Shown one piece after another: positions 44,033 through 53,531 of a DNA stretch of 64,000 nt. Numbering within the stretch: position 1 is the stretch's first letter; every line of letters starts with the position of its first letter. The DNA comes from Prado023 sp963753075 (lineage in GTDB: Bacteria; Actinomycetota; Actinomycetes; S36-B12; CAIYMF01). The notes beneath the pieces were generated by a model. That model was not told the DNA's origin. It saw only the letters and a program-made list of their open reading frames with translations, and searched no databases. A program made the translations under genes and the position numbers. The stretch covers positions 19,135 through 83,134 of the forward strand of contig CAVWAR010000003.1 in NCBI GenBank assembly GCA_963753075.1. Direction: 5' to 3'.

Positions 44033-45004
44033 ATGCATCGATTCAGTAGCGTTCTCTGCTTGGTTGAGCAGGGGAAGGACAACAAGCCGGTCCTGGACCG
44101 GGCGGTTGCCCTGGCTGAGAACGATCAGGCCCGGCTCACGGTCGCCACGGTGATCCCGAGAGTGTCGACTGTCCGTCCGTTCGCCGAGCACATCCAGGCG
44201 GCGATGGTGCGCGAGCGCGAAGCGATGATGGGGTCGTTGGTCGAGCCCTACCGCCAGCGCCTGGATATTGCGCAACACATCCTGATTGGCACACCATTCT
44301 TCGAGGCAATCCGCGAGGTGTTGCGAAACCAGCACGACGTAGTGATTAAGTGCCCTGAGGCGCCGAGTTGGCTGGGTCGCCTCTTCGCCGGTGACGACAT
44401 GCATCTACTGCGCAAATGCCCGTGCCCCGTCTGGTTCGTCAAGTCTTCCTCGCCCAGGTCCTACCAAGTGGTTCTGGCGGCTGTGGACGTGGACGATCTC
44501 TATCCGCCGGACGAACTGGACACCCGGAATCTGCTGAATAGTCGAATCCTGGAGTTGGCCGCTGCTCTGGCAGTGTCAGAGTCCGCGGATCTGCATGTCG
44601 TTCATGCCTGGGCTTCGATGACAGAGTTGGCTGACGGACTGGTCTTCTCGTCCGAGCTGTCAAGAGCGGAGTTGGCCTCCAGCGTTGAACATGAGCAGCG
44701 GCAACAACAACACCTACTCGATCAGCTAGTCCGCGATACCAAGATCCGGGGCCATGCTCGGCGTGATGCCAACGGCCTCGTGAGAGTGCACACCCATCTA
44801 CTGAAAGGAGCCGCCCGCCGGGAGATCCCGGCCCTGGCGAAGCGCCTGGGGGCCGACTGCATCGTCATGGGGACAGTGGGCCGCACGGACGTCCGCGGTC
44901 TCATCATGGGCAATACCGCGGAGACGATCCTCGAGCAGCTCGACTGTGCCGTGCTGGCAATCAAGCCCCAGGGATTCGCAACGCCGGTCGCTTTGGATGA
45001 GTGA
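44033..45004 (+). CDS. Tandem universal stress protein, UspE-like
   Basis: A 323-residue protein with two USP modules. Module 1: HRFSSVLCLVEQGKDNKPVL ... KCPEAPSWLGRLFAGDDM ... CPCPVWFVKSS. Module 2: SYQVVLAAVDVDDLYP ... ADLHVVHAWASM ... ADCIVMGTVGRTDVRGLIMG ending in NTAETILEQLDCAVLAIKP, where G-2x-G-9x-G(S/N) is the ATP-binding loop. The second module keeps the loop; the first lacks it. This resembles proteobacterial UspE more than its island neighbours, and the gene has visibly more A/T at third codon positions than they do, hinting at a different origin. ATG 44033 is the first start that fits the fold. Confidence 0.85.
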   Translation: MHRFSSVLCLVEQGKDNKPVLDRAVALAENDQARLTVATVIPRVSTVRPFAEHIQAAMVREREAMMGSLVEPYRQRLDIAQHILIGTPFFEAIREVLRNQHDVVIKCPEAPSWLGRLFAGDDMHLLRKCPCPVWFVKSSSPRSYQVVLAAVDVDDLYPPDELDTRNLLNSRILELAAALAVSESADLHVVHAWASMTELADGLVFSSELSRAELASSVEHEQRQQQHLLDQLVRDTKIRGHARRDANGLVRVHTHLLKGAARREIPALAKRLGADCIVMGTVGRTDVRGLIMGNTAETILEQLDCAVLAIKPQGFATPVALDE

Positions 45005-45267
45005 TGGTCAGCCAACGGTCGCGCCTCGGTCGTTGCCGCCAGCTCCGCATCCTGTGGACATCCAGCAAGCTGCATGGGCGGCCGCGTGGCTCCGGAGCAC
45101 CCATCATGCCTACCTCAAGGGCCTCCTCTGGCGAGGCCTCGACTACTACGATGGGAAGGCTGGCAGATTAGCTTCGCCCGCCTGATGCGCGGGCTGGGAA
45201 GCAGGGGAGGCGAGGCGCCATCGAGGAGACCTTCCTACAGATCGCGGCCATCCTGCTGCTGGCCACC

Positions 45268-46845
45268 GTGGTTGGTGCCGTCTTCTCGCGATTCCGTCAG
45301 CCACTGATCGTCGCGTTCATCGCCGTGGGGGTGCTGGTCGGCCCGGTCGGCCTGGGGTGGGTGCGCGCTGGCGGCGAGATCGTCCTGCTGGCTGACCTGG
45401 GCATCGCCATCCTGTTGTTCTTGGTGGGCCTGAAACTGGATCTGCACCTGATCCGGACCACGGGAAAGGTGGCACTGGTCACCGGCCTCGGGCAGGTTCT
45501 CTTCACGTCCTTGATCGGCTACGCCCTGGCTCGGGCCCTCGGCCTGGCTCACCTGCCAGCGCTGTACGTGGCGGTCGCCCTGACCTTCTCCAGCACGATC
45601 ATCATCGTCAAGCTGCTGTCGGACAAGCGGGAGCTTGACGAGCCACACGGCCGGATCGCGGTGGGCTTCCTCATCGTGCAGGACATCGTGGTCGTGATCG
45701 TCATGGTCGCTCTCAGCGCGGTCGTCGGCCAGGGCCAGGCGCTCGGGCCAGCGCTGGCGCTGGTCCTTCTCAAGGGTCTGGCGGCACTCGTGGTGATCCT
45801 CGCCGTGGTCCGCTATGCGTTCCCCCGGCTGCTCCCCGCCCTGGCGAGATCCCCGGAGCTTCTGGTCCTCGCTGCGATCGCATGGGCAGTCATGCTCTCC
45901 GCCGGCGCGGAGGAGCTGGGCTTCAGCCGCGAGGTCGGCGCGTTTGTCGCCGGGGTCTCCCTGGCGTCCACCGCGTATCGTGAGGCGATCGGCGCGCGGC
46001 TGGTCAGCCTCCGGGACTTCATGCTCGTCTTCTTCTTCATCGACCTCGGGGCCCGAGTCCAGCTCGACGACGCCGGCGGGCAGCTGACTGCCGCGCTGGT
46101 GCTGTCCGCGTTCGTGCTGATCGGAAACCCCTTGATCGTGATGATCCTGATGGGGGTGATGGGCTACCGCCGACGGGTGGGGTTCCTCGCCGGACTCACC
46201 GTCGCCCAGATCAGCGAGTTCTCCCTGATCTTGGCGGCCCTCGGCCTGAGCTTGGGGCACATCGACAGCGCAACGGTCAGCCTGATCACCGTGGTCGGGC
46301 TCATCACGATCGGCCTGTCGACCTACCTGATCCTGTACTCCTACCCCCTCTATGACCGGCTGGCCCCGCACCTGGGCATCTTCGAGCGACGGTCGCTGCG
46401 CCCCGATCACATCGAGGTGCCGCCCGAGGTCAACGTCGTGATCTTCGGGGCAGGTCGCTACGGCAGCCGGCTAGCAGGCGGGCTCACCGCCGCCGGCCTG
46501 CACGTGCTGGTCGTCGACCACGACCCGCAGGCGCTCGCGCGCCTCCCGCACGCGCATGTGGAGACCCTCTACGGGGACGCTGAGGAACCCGAACTGGCCC
46601 TCGCCCTACCCATGACCTCGGCCGGGTGCGTGGTCAGCACCATTCCGAGCCGGGATATCAGTCTCGCTCTGCTGCACGGGATCCGTGAAGCAGGCTTCAC
46701 CGGGCCCTTCCTAGCCACGGCCCACAACCCGCTGGACACCCGCCTCCTGCTGGCCGCCGGTGTGGAGGCCGTCCTCGACCCGTTCGCTGTCGCCGCCAGC
46801 CACAGCACCGAGCTGATCAGGAACCTCGCCGCAGACGGCGCATGA
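45268..46845 (+). CDS. Cation:proton antiporter, Kef/CPA2 type, with RCK-N domain
   Basis: A 525-residue protein as drawn. About 12 hydrophobic segments form the CPA2 antiporter domain (LADLGIAILLFLVGLKLDL, FSSTIIIVKLLSDKRELDE, GFLIVQDIVVVIVMVA, GFSREVGAFVAGVSL), followed by a Rossmann RCK domain (VNVVIFGAGRYGSRLAGGL, VLVVDHDPQALARLP). It exchanges K+ or Na+ for H+ and may be gated by nucleotides. Coding homology extends upstream to 45220 (IEETFLQIAAILLLATVVG completes helix 1) with GGGGAGG just before, but that extension has no ATG or GTG: either an ATC start or a base error. GTG 45268 is the first canonical start. Confidence 0.85.
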   Translation: MVGAVFSRFRQPLIVAFIAVGVLVGPVGLGWVRAGGEIVLLADLGIAILLFLVGLKLDLHLIRTTGKVALVTGLGQVLFTSLIGYALARALGLAHLPALYVAVALTFSSTIIIVKLLSDKRELDEPHGRIAVGFLIVQDIVVVIVMVALSAVVGQGQALGPALALVLLKGLAALVVILAVVRYAFPRLLPALARSPELLVLAAIAWAVMLSAGAEELGFSREVGAFVAGVSLASTAYREAIGARLVSLRDFMLVFFFIDLGARVQLDDAGGQLTAALVLSAFVLIGNPLIVMILMGVMGYRRRVGFLAGLTVAQISEFSLILAALGLSLGHIDSATVSLITVVGLITIGLSTYLILYSYPLYDRLAPHLGIFERRSLRPDHIEVPPEVNVVIFGAGRYGSRLAGGLTAAGLHVLVVDHDPQALARLPHAHVETLYGDAEEPELALALPMTSAGCVVSTIPSRDISLALLHGIREAGFTGPFLATAHNPLDTRLLLAAGVEAVLDPFAVAASHSTELIRNLAADGA

Positions 46846-46887
46846 GGTCGCGAACCCGGGTTGGTGGCCGAGCCTGGACAGATCCCC

Positions 46888-46925
46888 GGGTCCTTGGCCC
46901 CAGACCGGCCGGGACCTAGGGCCCT
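46888..46925. promoter_or_regulatory. Two DosR/DevR-like boxes upstream of usp-1
   Basis: GGGTCCTTGGCCCC (46888-46901) and GGGACCTAGGGCCCT (46911-46925) are imperfect palindromes of the GGGAC...GTCCC type recognised by DosR/DevR. The second ends about 50 bp before the usp start at 46976, the same distance as similar boxes before the two usp genes at 54004 and 54938. Confidence 0.5.
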
Positions 46926-46975
46926 GATGCCCCAACAAGGGGTGAGATATTTTTCATATGTAGGGGGTGGTTCCG

Positions 46976-47773
46976 GTGACTGGAGCCCGAGGCGAGAACC
47001 GACCGGTGGTGGTGCTGGCGGATGACGGTGCGCCGGCGTCAGATGTGGCGTGGGCGTGGCTGATCGGCCACCGATGGCAGGGGTGGGAACTGCAGGTCGT
47101 GACCGTCCGCTGGGCGGCCCTGGCTGGCGGTTCGGATCTCAAGCCCTCCCGCGTGGTGCCACGGCGACCCCCGCAGGAGACCGCCCTGTCCGCCTGGGAC
47201 CACGTCGAGGAGACGGGCGATCCTCGGGTTGTCCTGCTGGGTCGTTCCGATGCCGGGTTGATGGTCCTGGGATGTCACCATCGGGGGCATCTGGCCGGCC
47301 TCTGGGCGGGCAGCACGACGGAGTGGTTGCTGGTGCACCCACCCGCGCCGATCCTGATCGCCCGCCACGGGCACCCGACTCGTTCTGTGGCCCTGTGTGT
47401 CGACGGCAGCCTCCATGCGCAACGGGCGCTCCAGGCGTTCATTGCGTTGCCGTGGTCACGCGAGGTCGCCCTCAGCCTGGTGTCCGTGGACGATGGGATC
47501 ACGGACGTCGAACACTGCCTGACGGTGGCGGGCGCGGCCCTGCCCGCGGGCATCCGGCCGGCCACGGTGGTGCGCTTGCGCGGATCGTCGCGGCGAGAGC
47601 TGGTGGAGTTCGTTCGGGCCAACCAGTTCGACCTGGTCGTCATGGGCACCCGCGGGCTGTCCGGGTGGACGCGGATGCGGGTCGGGTCGACAGTCTCCGC
47701 GCTGGCCAAGGACGGGTCAGCGAATCTGCTGATCGCCCATGTGCCCGGCCCAGGGAGGGACGTGGCCGGATGA
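46976..47773 (+). CDS. Universal stress protein, two-domain (usp-1)
   Basis: A 265-residue protein. The N-terminal half starts NRPVVVLADDGAPASDVAWA and has LLGRSDAGLMVLGCHHRGHL; the C-terminal half has RSVALCVDGSLHAQRALQAF and VVMGTRGLSGWTRMRVGSTV, the ATP-binding G-2x-G-9x-GS loop. GTG 46976 is selected because AGGGGGTGG-TTCCG precedes it exactly as in the paralogues at 54004 and 54938. Such tandem USPs bind ATP and promote survival in hypoxia or stasis in mycobacteria. It is the first gene of an operon with a winged-helix gene and a P-type ATPase, each coupled by ATGA. Confidence 0.9.
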   Translation: MTGARGENRPVVVLADDGAPASDVAWAWLIGHRWQGWELQVVTVRWAALAGGSDLKPSRVVPRRPPQETALSAWDHVEETGDPRVVLLGRSDAGLMVLGCHHRGHLAGLWAGSTTEWLLVHPPAPILIARHGHPTRSVALCVDGSLHAQRALQAFIALPWSREVALSLVSVDDGITDVEHCLTVAGAALPAGIRPATVVRLRGSSRRELVEFVRANQFDLVVMGTRGLSGWTRMRVGSTVSALAKDGSANLLIAHVPGPGRDVAG

Positions 47774-48129
47774 GAGCCCCCGACGCCCGACCGGTCCCCG
47801 AGCCTGCGCCCCCGCCGGGCAGCGCCAGGTCGTGGACCTTCCTCACCAACCACGGGCACGTTCTGCTCGCCGTGGCGATGGATCCCGACATCCAAGTCAG
47901 GGAACTGGCCCGGATCGTCGGCATCACAACCCGCCACGCCCTGCTCATCCTGCGCGCCCTCGAGGACGCAGGCTACGTCCACCGCGAGCGGGTCGGGCGG
48001 GCCAATCACTACACCGTGCACAGCAGCCGACCGTTCCGTCACCCCACGGCCGCCTCCCACCAGGTGCACGAGCTGCTCGACATCTTCACCGCCCACCCGG
48101 GCGCACGCGGAGCGGGGGCGCAGCGATGA
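47770..48129 (+). CDS. Winged helix-turn-helix regulator
   Basis: A 119-residue protein with a proline-rich N-terminus, then ARSWTFLTNHGHVLLAVAMD, DPDIQVRELARIVGITTRHA, LLILRALEDAGYVHRERVGR and NHYTVHSS: a MarR/ArsR-like winged helix. It has a close paralogue at 58204. ATG 47770 overlaps the usp stop (ATGA). The constant association of this type with USP operons suggests a role in controlling the island, but no ligand-binding part is seen. Confidence 0.8.
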   Translation: MRAPDARPVPEPAPPPGSARSWTFLTNHGHVLLAVAMDPDIQVRELARIVGITTRHALLILRALEDAGYVHRERVGRANHYTVHSSRPFRHPTAASHQVHELLDIFTAHPGARGAGAQR

Positions 48130-50843
48130 CTCCGGGCAACACCACCAAGCGGACGGGCATTGCGGTGCACGGGACCGGCCCGCCCGCGTTGCCGTGGCAC
48201 GCGAGCTCGGCCGATGCGGTGCTCACCGACCTCGGGGTCGACCCGGAGCGGGGGCTGTCGCAGGACGAGGTCCGGACACGCCTGGACAGGTTCGGGCCCA
48301 ACCGGCTTCCCGACGAACCTCGTCGCGGTCCGCTGGCGCGCCTGGCCGCGCAGTTCAGCAATCCTCTGATCCTGGTGCTGATCGTGGCGGGCGTGGTCAC
48401 TGCCCTGTTGGAGCACTACCTGGACGCCGCGGTGATCTTCGGGGTGGTGGTGATCAACGCCGCCATCGGATTCGTCCAGGAGGGCAAGGCGGAGGGGGCC
48501 CTCGAGGCGGTCCGGGCGATGCTTGCGACCCGGGCGACGGCACTCCGCGAGGGTCAGCGCCACCAGGTGGATGCCACTGACCTCGTGCCGGGGGACATCG
48601 TCCTGCTGGAATCCGGGGATCGGGTTGCAGCCGACCTTCGGCTGTTCCGGGTGCACAACCTGAGGGTTGAGGAGTCGGCGCTGACCGGTGAGTCGGTGGC
48701 CGCGGAGAAGTCAGTCGAACGCGTTCCTGCGGAGTCCGGTGTCGGTGACCGTCGCTGTGTCGCCTTCTCGGGCACGCTCGTCGTGTATGGGCAGGGCCGC
48801 GGCGTGGTTGTGGCCACTGGGGAGCAGACCGAGGTCGGCCGGATCGGAGCCATGGTCGGCGAAACCCCGACCTTGTCGACGCCACTGACCAAGCGGCTGG
48901 ACCAGTTCGCCCGCCAGATCACCGCCTTCATCCTCGCCGTGGGACTGGGCGCCTTCCTGTACGCAACCCTGCTGGGCGGCATGGCCGCGCTCGAGGCGTT
49001 CCTCGCTGTCGTCGGTCTCGCGGTGGCTGCGATCCCGGAGGGCCTGCCGGCGATCATCACGATCGTCCTGGCGATCGGCACCCGGGCGATGGCCGCCGAC
49101 CGGGCCATCGTGCGCCGCCTGCCCGCGGTGGAGACCCTGGGCTCGGTCTCGGTGATCTGCTCTGACAAGACCGGAACCCTGACCCGCAACGAGATGACCG
49201 CGGTACGGATCATGCTTCCCGATACCGAGCTGACCGTCACCGGGGTCGGCTACGAACCCGACGGCGCGATCATCGAGCCGGGCGGCGATGAGGACGTCGC
49301 CCACCGGACCGATGTCCAGCAACTGGCCACCGCCGCCCTGCTCTGCAACGACGCCGCGCTCACCCATAACGACGCCGGGGCCTGGCACCTGGCAGGCGAT
49401 CCCACCGAGGGCGCCCTGATCACCCTGGCGCTGAAGGCGGGACTGGACCGGGCCGAGGTGGCCACCCAGATGCCCCGCCTGGACGAGATCCCGTTCGAGT
49501 CCGACAACCGGTACATGGCGACCCTGCACCACGATCACCACGGCCGCTGCTTCGTCATCGTCAAGGGCGGCCCCGAGCAGGTCCTGGCGATGTGTGGACT
49601 GGCCGGCGACGACGGATGGACCGACCGGATCCACGCGGCCGCGGCCGCCGGCGAACGGATCCTGGCCCTGGCGCGCGCCGACGTTCCCGCATCGACTGAG
49701 GCCCTGGATGCCGACCACGTGCCCCGACTCAGCCTGCTAGGCATGGTCGGCCTGCTCGATCCCCCACGCGAGGAGGCGATCTCGGCGGTCTCCACCTGCC
49801 AGACCGCGGGCATCCGGGTCGTCATGATCACCGGTGACCACGCCGCCACCGCGCTGGCCATCGGCGGGGGCCTGGGACTCGGCGGTGACCAGGCACTGAC
49901 CGGGGAGGTCATCGAGAAAGCGCCCGACGAGGAGCTGAGGCTGGCTGCCGCCAGCCACGACGTGATCGCCCGGGCCAGCCCGGAGCACAAGCTGCGCCTC
50001 GTCACCGCGCTGCAGGCCGACGGCCACTACGTGGCCATGACCGGCGATGGGGTCAACGACGCACCGGCGCTGAAGGCCGCGGACATCGGTGTCGCGATGG
50101 GCGACCGCGGCACCGACGCGGCGCGCGAGGCCGCGGACATCGTGCTCACCGACGACAACTTCGCCACGATCGCCGGTGCGGTCCTACGCGGCCGGATGGT
50201 CTTCGACAACATCAAGAAGGCACTGCTGTTCATCCTGCCCACCAACGGCGGGGAAGCGGGGCTGATCCTCATCGCCCTGCTGTTCGGGCTGACCATGCCC
50301 GTCACCGTGGGGCAGATCCTCTGGGTGAACATGGTCACCGCCGTCACCCTGGCCCTGGCCCTGGCCTTCGAGCCGGCCGAGAAGGGCATCATGGTCCAAC
50401 CGCCCCGCCCACCCACACAGGCGCTGATCACTCGCCCGTTGGGCATCCGGATCGCCTACGTGAGCCTGCTCATGACGCTGATCACTCTGGTCGCGTTCGA
50501 GTGGGAGGTCACCCGCGGCAGCACGGTGGAGATGGCCCGGACCACGGCGGTCAACATGCTGGTCGTCGGTGAGCTGCTGTACCTGTTCAACGTGCGGCAC
50601 TTCACCCGGTCGGCGCTGAACGTCGAGGCGTTCACCGGCAACCGGGTCGCGATGTGGGTCAGCGCCATCCTGATCGGCCTGCAACTGGCGTTCACCTACG
50701 CACCGCCGATGCAGCAGATCTTCCACACCGTCGCCCTGGGATGGGCCTCCTGGGCGGTGATCCTCGGGCTCGGCGTGGCGAAGTTCCTGGCGGTCGAGGC
50801 CGAGAAGGCGTTCTGGCGGCACCGCGGGGTCCAGCAACTCTGA
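48126..50843 (+). CDS. Cation-transporting P-type ATPase, CtpF/PMA-like
   Basis: A 905-residue type II P-type ATPase. It has a cation-ATPase N-terminal domain (LPWHASSADAVLTDLGVD), helices 1-2, the actuator TGES (EESALTGESVAAEKS), AAIPEGLPAIITIVLAIG in M4, the phosphorylation site CSDKTGTLTRNEMTAV, the KGGPEQVLAMC nucleotide site, MVGLLDPPREEAI, MTGDGVNDAPALKAADIG (hinge) and six C-terminal helices. The PEGLP motif places it with Ca2+/cation pumps. In M. tuberculosis ctpF sits beside a USP gene within the DosR regulon; the order here (usp, wHTH, ATPase) is comparable. Coupled to the upstream gene by ATGA. Confidence 0.93.
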   Translation: MTPGNTTKRTGIAVHGTGPPALPWHASSADAVLTDLGVDPERGLSQDEVRTRLDRFGPNRLPDEPRRGPLARLAAQFSNPLILVLIVAGVVTALLEHYLDAAVIFGVVVINAAIGFVQEGKAEGALEAVRAMLATRATALREGQRHQVDATDLVPGDIVLLESGDRVAADLRLFRVHNLRVEESALTGESVAAEKSVERVPAESGVGDRRCVAFSGTLVVYGQGRGVVVATGEQTEVGRIGAMVGETPTLSTPLTKRLDQFARQITAFILAVGLGAFLYATLLGGMAALEAFLAVVGLAVAAIPEGLPAIITIVLAIGTRAMAADRAIVRRLPAVETLGSVSVICSDKTGTLTRNEMTAVRIMLPDTELTVTGVGYEPDGAIIEPGGDEDVAHRTDVQQLATAALLCNDAALTHNDAGAWHLAGDPTEGALITLALKAGLDRAEVATQMPRLDEIPFESDNRYMATLHHDHHGRCFVIVKGGPEQVLAMCGLAGDDGWTDRIHAAAAAGERILALARADVPASTEALDADHVPRLSLLGMVGLLDPPREEAISAVSTCQTAGIRVVMITGDHAATALAIGGGLGLGGDQALTGEVIEKAPDEELRLAAASHDVIARASPEHKLRLVTALQADGHYVAMTGDGVNDAPALKAADIGVAMGDRGTDAAREAADIVLTDDNFATIAGAVLRGRMVFDNIKKALLFILPTNGGEAGLILIALLFGLTMPVTVGQILWVNMVTAVTLALALAFEPAEKGIMVQPPRPPTQALITRPLGIRIAYVSLLMTLITLVAFEWEVTRGSTVEMARTTAVNMLVVGELLYLFNVRHFTRSALNVEAFTGNRVAMWVSAILIGLQLAFTYAPPMQQIFHTVALGWASWAVILGLGVAKFLAVEAEKAFWRHRGVQQL

Positions 50844-50882
50844 GAGCAGGGACAACCACAAGGAAGAGGCAGTGCAGTGGCC

Positions 50883-51050
50883 ATGACACGCAGACTCGTC
50901 TTCGGCGACGACCAGTCCCAGGCGGCAGATGTTGCCTGGCTGTGGATCAACTCCCACGCCTGGCCCGGATGGCAGATCGAGGCACTGACCGCGACGCCCA
51001 TGGGCGGTATCGCCACCGCTCGCCTGAGTGGCCCGATAGGCGGCCGATAG
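50883..51050 (+). pseudogene. Universal stress protein, truncated after ~42 residues
   Basis: ATG 50883 (in-frame GTG 50877 possible) starts TRRLVFGDDQSQAADVAWLW, INSHAWPGWQIEALTATP, then departs from homology and stops at 51048. The intact paralogue on the other strand at 52755-53531 begins almost identically and continues for 258 residues. The loss of homology coincides with repeat copy E (51031-51053). It follows the ATPase gene by 40 bases and was presumably the last gene of that operon. Confidence 0.8.
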
Positions 51051-51053
51051 ACG
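51031..51053 (-). repeat. Dispersed intergenic repeat, copy E, at a gene breakpoint
   Basis: On the reverse strand: CGTCTATCGGCCGCC then TATCGGGC. CTATCGG occurs twice in direct orientation. The truncated usp ends inside it, and another protein fragment starts right after it. Confidence 0.65.
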
Positions 51054-51158
51054 CGGGTCCTGAGGGCTGAGTTCGTGTTCTTGGCGGGGTTGGCCTCCCA
51101 GGGGTTCGCCGAGGCCCTGCGCGGTGAGCACGATGAGCTGGCCGGTGAGATTCAGTAG
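51054..51158 (+). pseudogene. C-terminal fragment of an unidentified protein
   Basis: Immediately after repeat E the frame reads RVLRAEFVFLAGLASQGFAE then ALRGEHDELAGEIQ and stops at 51156-51158. It is a coherent amphipathic helical tail with no start codon. I do not recognise the parent family. Its position suggests it was joined to the truncated usp by the event that placed the repeat. Confidence 0.35.
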
Positions 51159-51310
51159 GGCCGTCCCGGTCAGAGCATCGCGGGTGATCCGGGCATGGTG
51201 GTACGCACCGAGAATCCCGGCAGAATCGTTGCGCTCTCGGGTGGCTGGTCGCGCCGCCGCCGTGGCCTAGATCGGCCTAGGTCCCCTTCCCTGGTCGCGC
51301 CTGTCCTGGT

Positions 51311-52697
51311 TCATCCGAGCAGGACCCGCTCGCCGTCCCGGGGGACGACGGCCAACCAGCCAAGCTCGGCACGGATCCGGGTGGCCAGCGCTTCGGAGGC
51401 CCGCAGCTCGCCGTGAACCGCGTAGACCACGTCGGGCGGGTGCGGTGCACCTGCCAGCCATCCGATGATCTCGTCGGCGTCGGCGTGCACCGAGAACCCA
51501 TCGACCTGGGTGACCTCGGCGCGGACCGGCACATAGCGGCCGTGCATCTTCACCTGGGTGGCTCCCTCGACGAGGTCCCGCCCGCGAGTGCCCTGGGCCT
51601 GATAGCCGACCAGGACGATCGCGTTCCTCGGGTCGGGAAGCAGGTGCTTGAGGTGGTGGACCACCCGGCCGCCGGTGGCCATCCCCGACGCGGACACGAT
51701 GACGCACGGCTCGTCGGGGTCGTTCAGTGCGATCGATTCCTCGGCGGTGTGCGCCTCGTGCAGGTCACCCGGGTCGAACACCAGGGCGTCCGGGCCGAGG
51801 TCGGTGCGCACGTCGGGATCGTCGCGTGCCAGCCCCTGCCGGTAGAGGCCCAGCGCCCGGAGGGCCATCGGGCTGTCGACGTGGACCGGGACCCGGGGGA
51901 TCCGGCCCTGCTGGGTCAGCTGCCGCAGCGCCATGAGGACGACCTCGGTGCGGTCGACCGCGAAGGCGGGGATCACGACCGAGCCACCCCGGGCGACCGT
52001 ACGCGTGATCAGCTCGGCCAGTTCATCAAGGCCCTGCGGCGAGTGGTCGCGATCACCGTAGGTGGATTCCACGACGATCACCTCGCACCCAGGCGGCGGG
52101 GGTGGGGCCGCGAGCAGGGGGTGCGCCGGGCGGCCGAGGTCACCGCTGAACACGACCCGCCGGCCCGACACGTCCAGCAGGGCGGACGCGGAGCCAAGGA
52201 TGTGCCCAGCGGGCTGGAGCACCACGTTGATGCCCGCTGCTGCGGTGACCCGCTCGTGGAAGTTGACCGGCTGCATCATGGGGATCACCCGGTCGACATC
52301 GTCGCTGTCGTAGAGCGGCCTGGGCCTCGCATGCTTGGAGAACCCCTTCTCCGCGGCGTACCGGGCGTCCTCCTCCTGCAGCTTCGCGCTGTCACGCAGC
52401 ACGAGCAGTGGCCAGCGCGAGGGTGGCCTCCGTTGCCAGCACCGTGCCGGAGAATCCCTGGTCGACCAGCGCCGGCAGGTAGCCGCAGTGGTCGAGATGG
52501 GCGTGGGTCAGGACCACGGCATCGATGGCCGACGGGCGCATCGGGAACGGGTCCCAGTTCCGGCGGCGCAGGGCCCGCAACCCCTGGAACAGGCCCGCGT
52601 CGACCAACACCTGGCTGGCCCCCGTGTCGATGAGGAACTTGCTGCCGGTGACCGTGCCCGCCGCACCGAGGAAACTCAGCGTGGCATCTCGATCCAT
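51311..52697 (-). pseudogene. MBL-fold beta-CASP metallo-hydrolase (RNA-processing type), frameshifted
   Basis: ATG 52697 (AAGGAGG upstream) starts DRDATLSFLGAAGTVTGSKF. LTHAHLDHCGYLP gives the HxHxDH zinc site. Near 52400 a one-base shift occurs; LRDSAKLQEEDARYAAEKG continues in the next frame, with QPAGHILGSASALLDV, VVFSGDLGRP, VVESTYGDRDH and the beta-CASP motifs SASGMATGGRVVHHLKHLL and SVHADADEIIGWL. Restored length is about 460 residues. Archaeal/bacterial relatives are exo- or endoribonucleases of the CPSF73/RNase J type. It is the second gene after the USP at 52755, so it belongs to the stress island. Confidence 0.85.
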
Positions 52698-52754
52698 GGA
52701 TCCTCCTTCCCCTGCCCCGGTCCCGACAGCGCCAGGGCCGGTCGGTCCATCTGG

Positions 52755-53531
52755 TCAGTTCGCCTGCGCCATCAACACCGAACACGGCGCATGGCTGGCC
52801 AGCGAGGTGGCGATCGAGCCCGCCCTGACCGCGGCCACGCCGGACAGCCCCCGGGTACCGAGGACGATCAGGTCGGCCTCCCACCGGTCGGCCGCCTCCA
52901 GGAGCATCGCGCGTGGGTTGACCGCAAGCTGCAGGGCATCGGGGGTCAGGACCTCCCCCCGGACCGAGAGCGCCGCCTCCCGGAGCACGTCGGCAGCGCT
53001 CTGGATGGCCTGCTGCGCATCGAGTCCGGGCTGCGGGACGCTCACCACGAGGACCTGGACCTGCCCGAGCCAGGGCATGAGTCGCAGCGCCTCGACGGCT
53101 GCGCCGCAGTCGGCAGAGCCGTCGGCACACACCAGGACCCGCGTGGTCGGGACACCGTGGCGGGCGATCACCAGCGGCATCGCCGAGTTGTTCATGAGCG
53201 CGTCACAGGTGCTGCCCACATGCAGGATCTTGCGGAAACCGCGCCCCTTGGGTCCGATGACCAACAGGTCACGGTCCCGCAAGCCCCCGAGGGCCGACGC
53301 CGGGTCAGCGATGATCTGCTCGTGATACACGGGCGTCCGCGCACCTGCCCGCAGCACCTCCCTCGGGTGCCGGGGCTCCCAGGCGCGCACCTCCGACTCC
53401 TGCACGTCACCCGCGGGCACGGCGGTCAGGGCCTCGATCTGCCACCCGGGCCAATCGTGCGAATTGATCCACAGCCACGCCACGTCAGCCGCCTGGGACT
53501 GATCGTCGCCGAACACGAGCCTGCGCGTCAT
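52755..53531 (-). CDS. Universal stress protein, two-domain
   Basis: A 258-residue protein: TRRLVFGDDQSQAADVAWLW, LLVIGPKGRGFRKILHVGS, ATG-type C-terminal module TRVLVCADGSADCGAAVEAL and LIVLGTRGLSGVAAVRAGSI with the ATP loop. It is the intact paralogue of the fragment at 50883 and leads an operon with the MBL hydrolase (57 bases between). GAGGG precedes ATG 53531. It is transcribed divergently from the usp at 54004; the shared 470-bp region holds several GGACC-type palindromes. Confidence 0.9.
   Translation of the reverse strand: MTRRLVFGDDQSQAADVAWLWINSHDWPGWQIEALTAVPAGDVQESEVRAWEPRHPREVLRAGARTPVYHEQIIADPASALGGLRDRDLLVIGPKGRGFRKILHVGSTCDALMNNSAMPLVIARHGVPTTRVLVCADGSADCGAAVEALRLMPWLGQVQVLVVSVPQPGLDAQQAIQSAADVLREAALSVRGEVLTPDALQLAVNPRAMLLEAADRWEADLIVLGTRGLSGVAAVRAGSIATSLASHAPCSVLMAQAN

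Noticed and set aside
45235..46410. 391-residue reverse frame across the antiporter
   Set aside because: Its Gln/Asp/Arg-rich, domain-free translation is the antisense of a hydrophobic membrane protein.
49250..51131. Reverse frames across the P-type ATPase
   Set aside because: The forward strand encodes a complete ATPase with all motifs; the reverse frames show no domain and have antisense composition.
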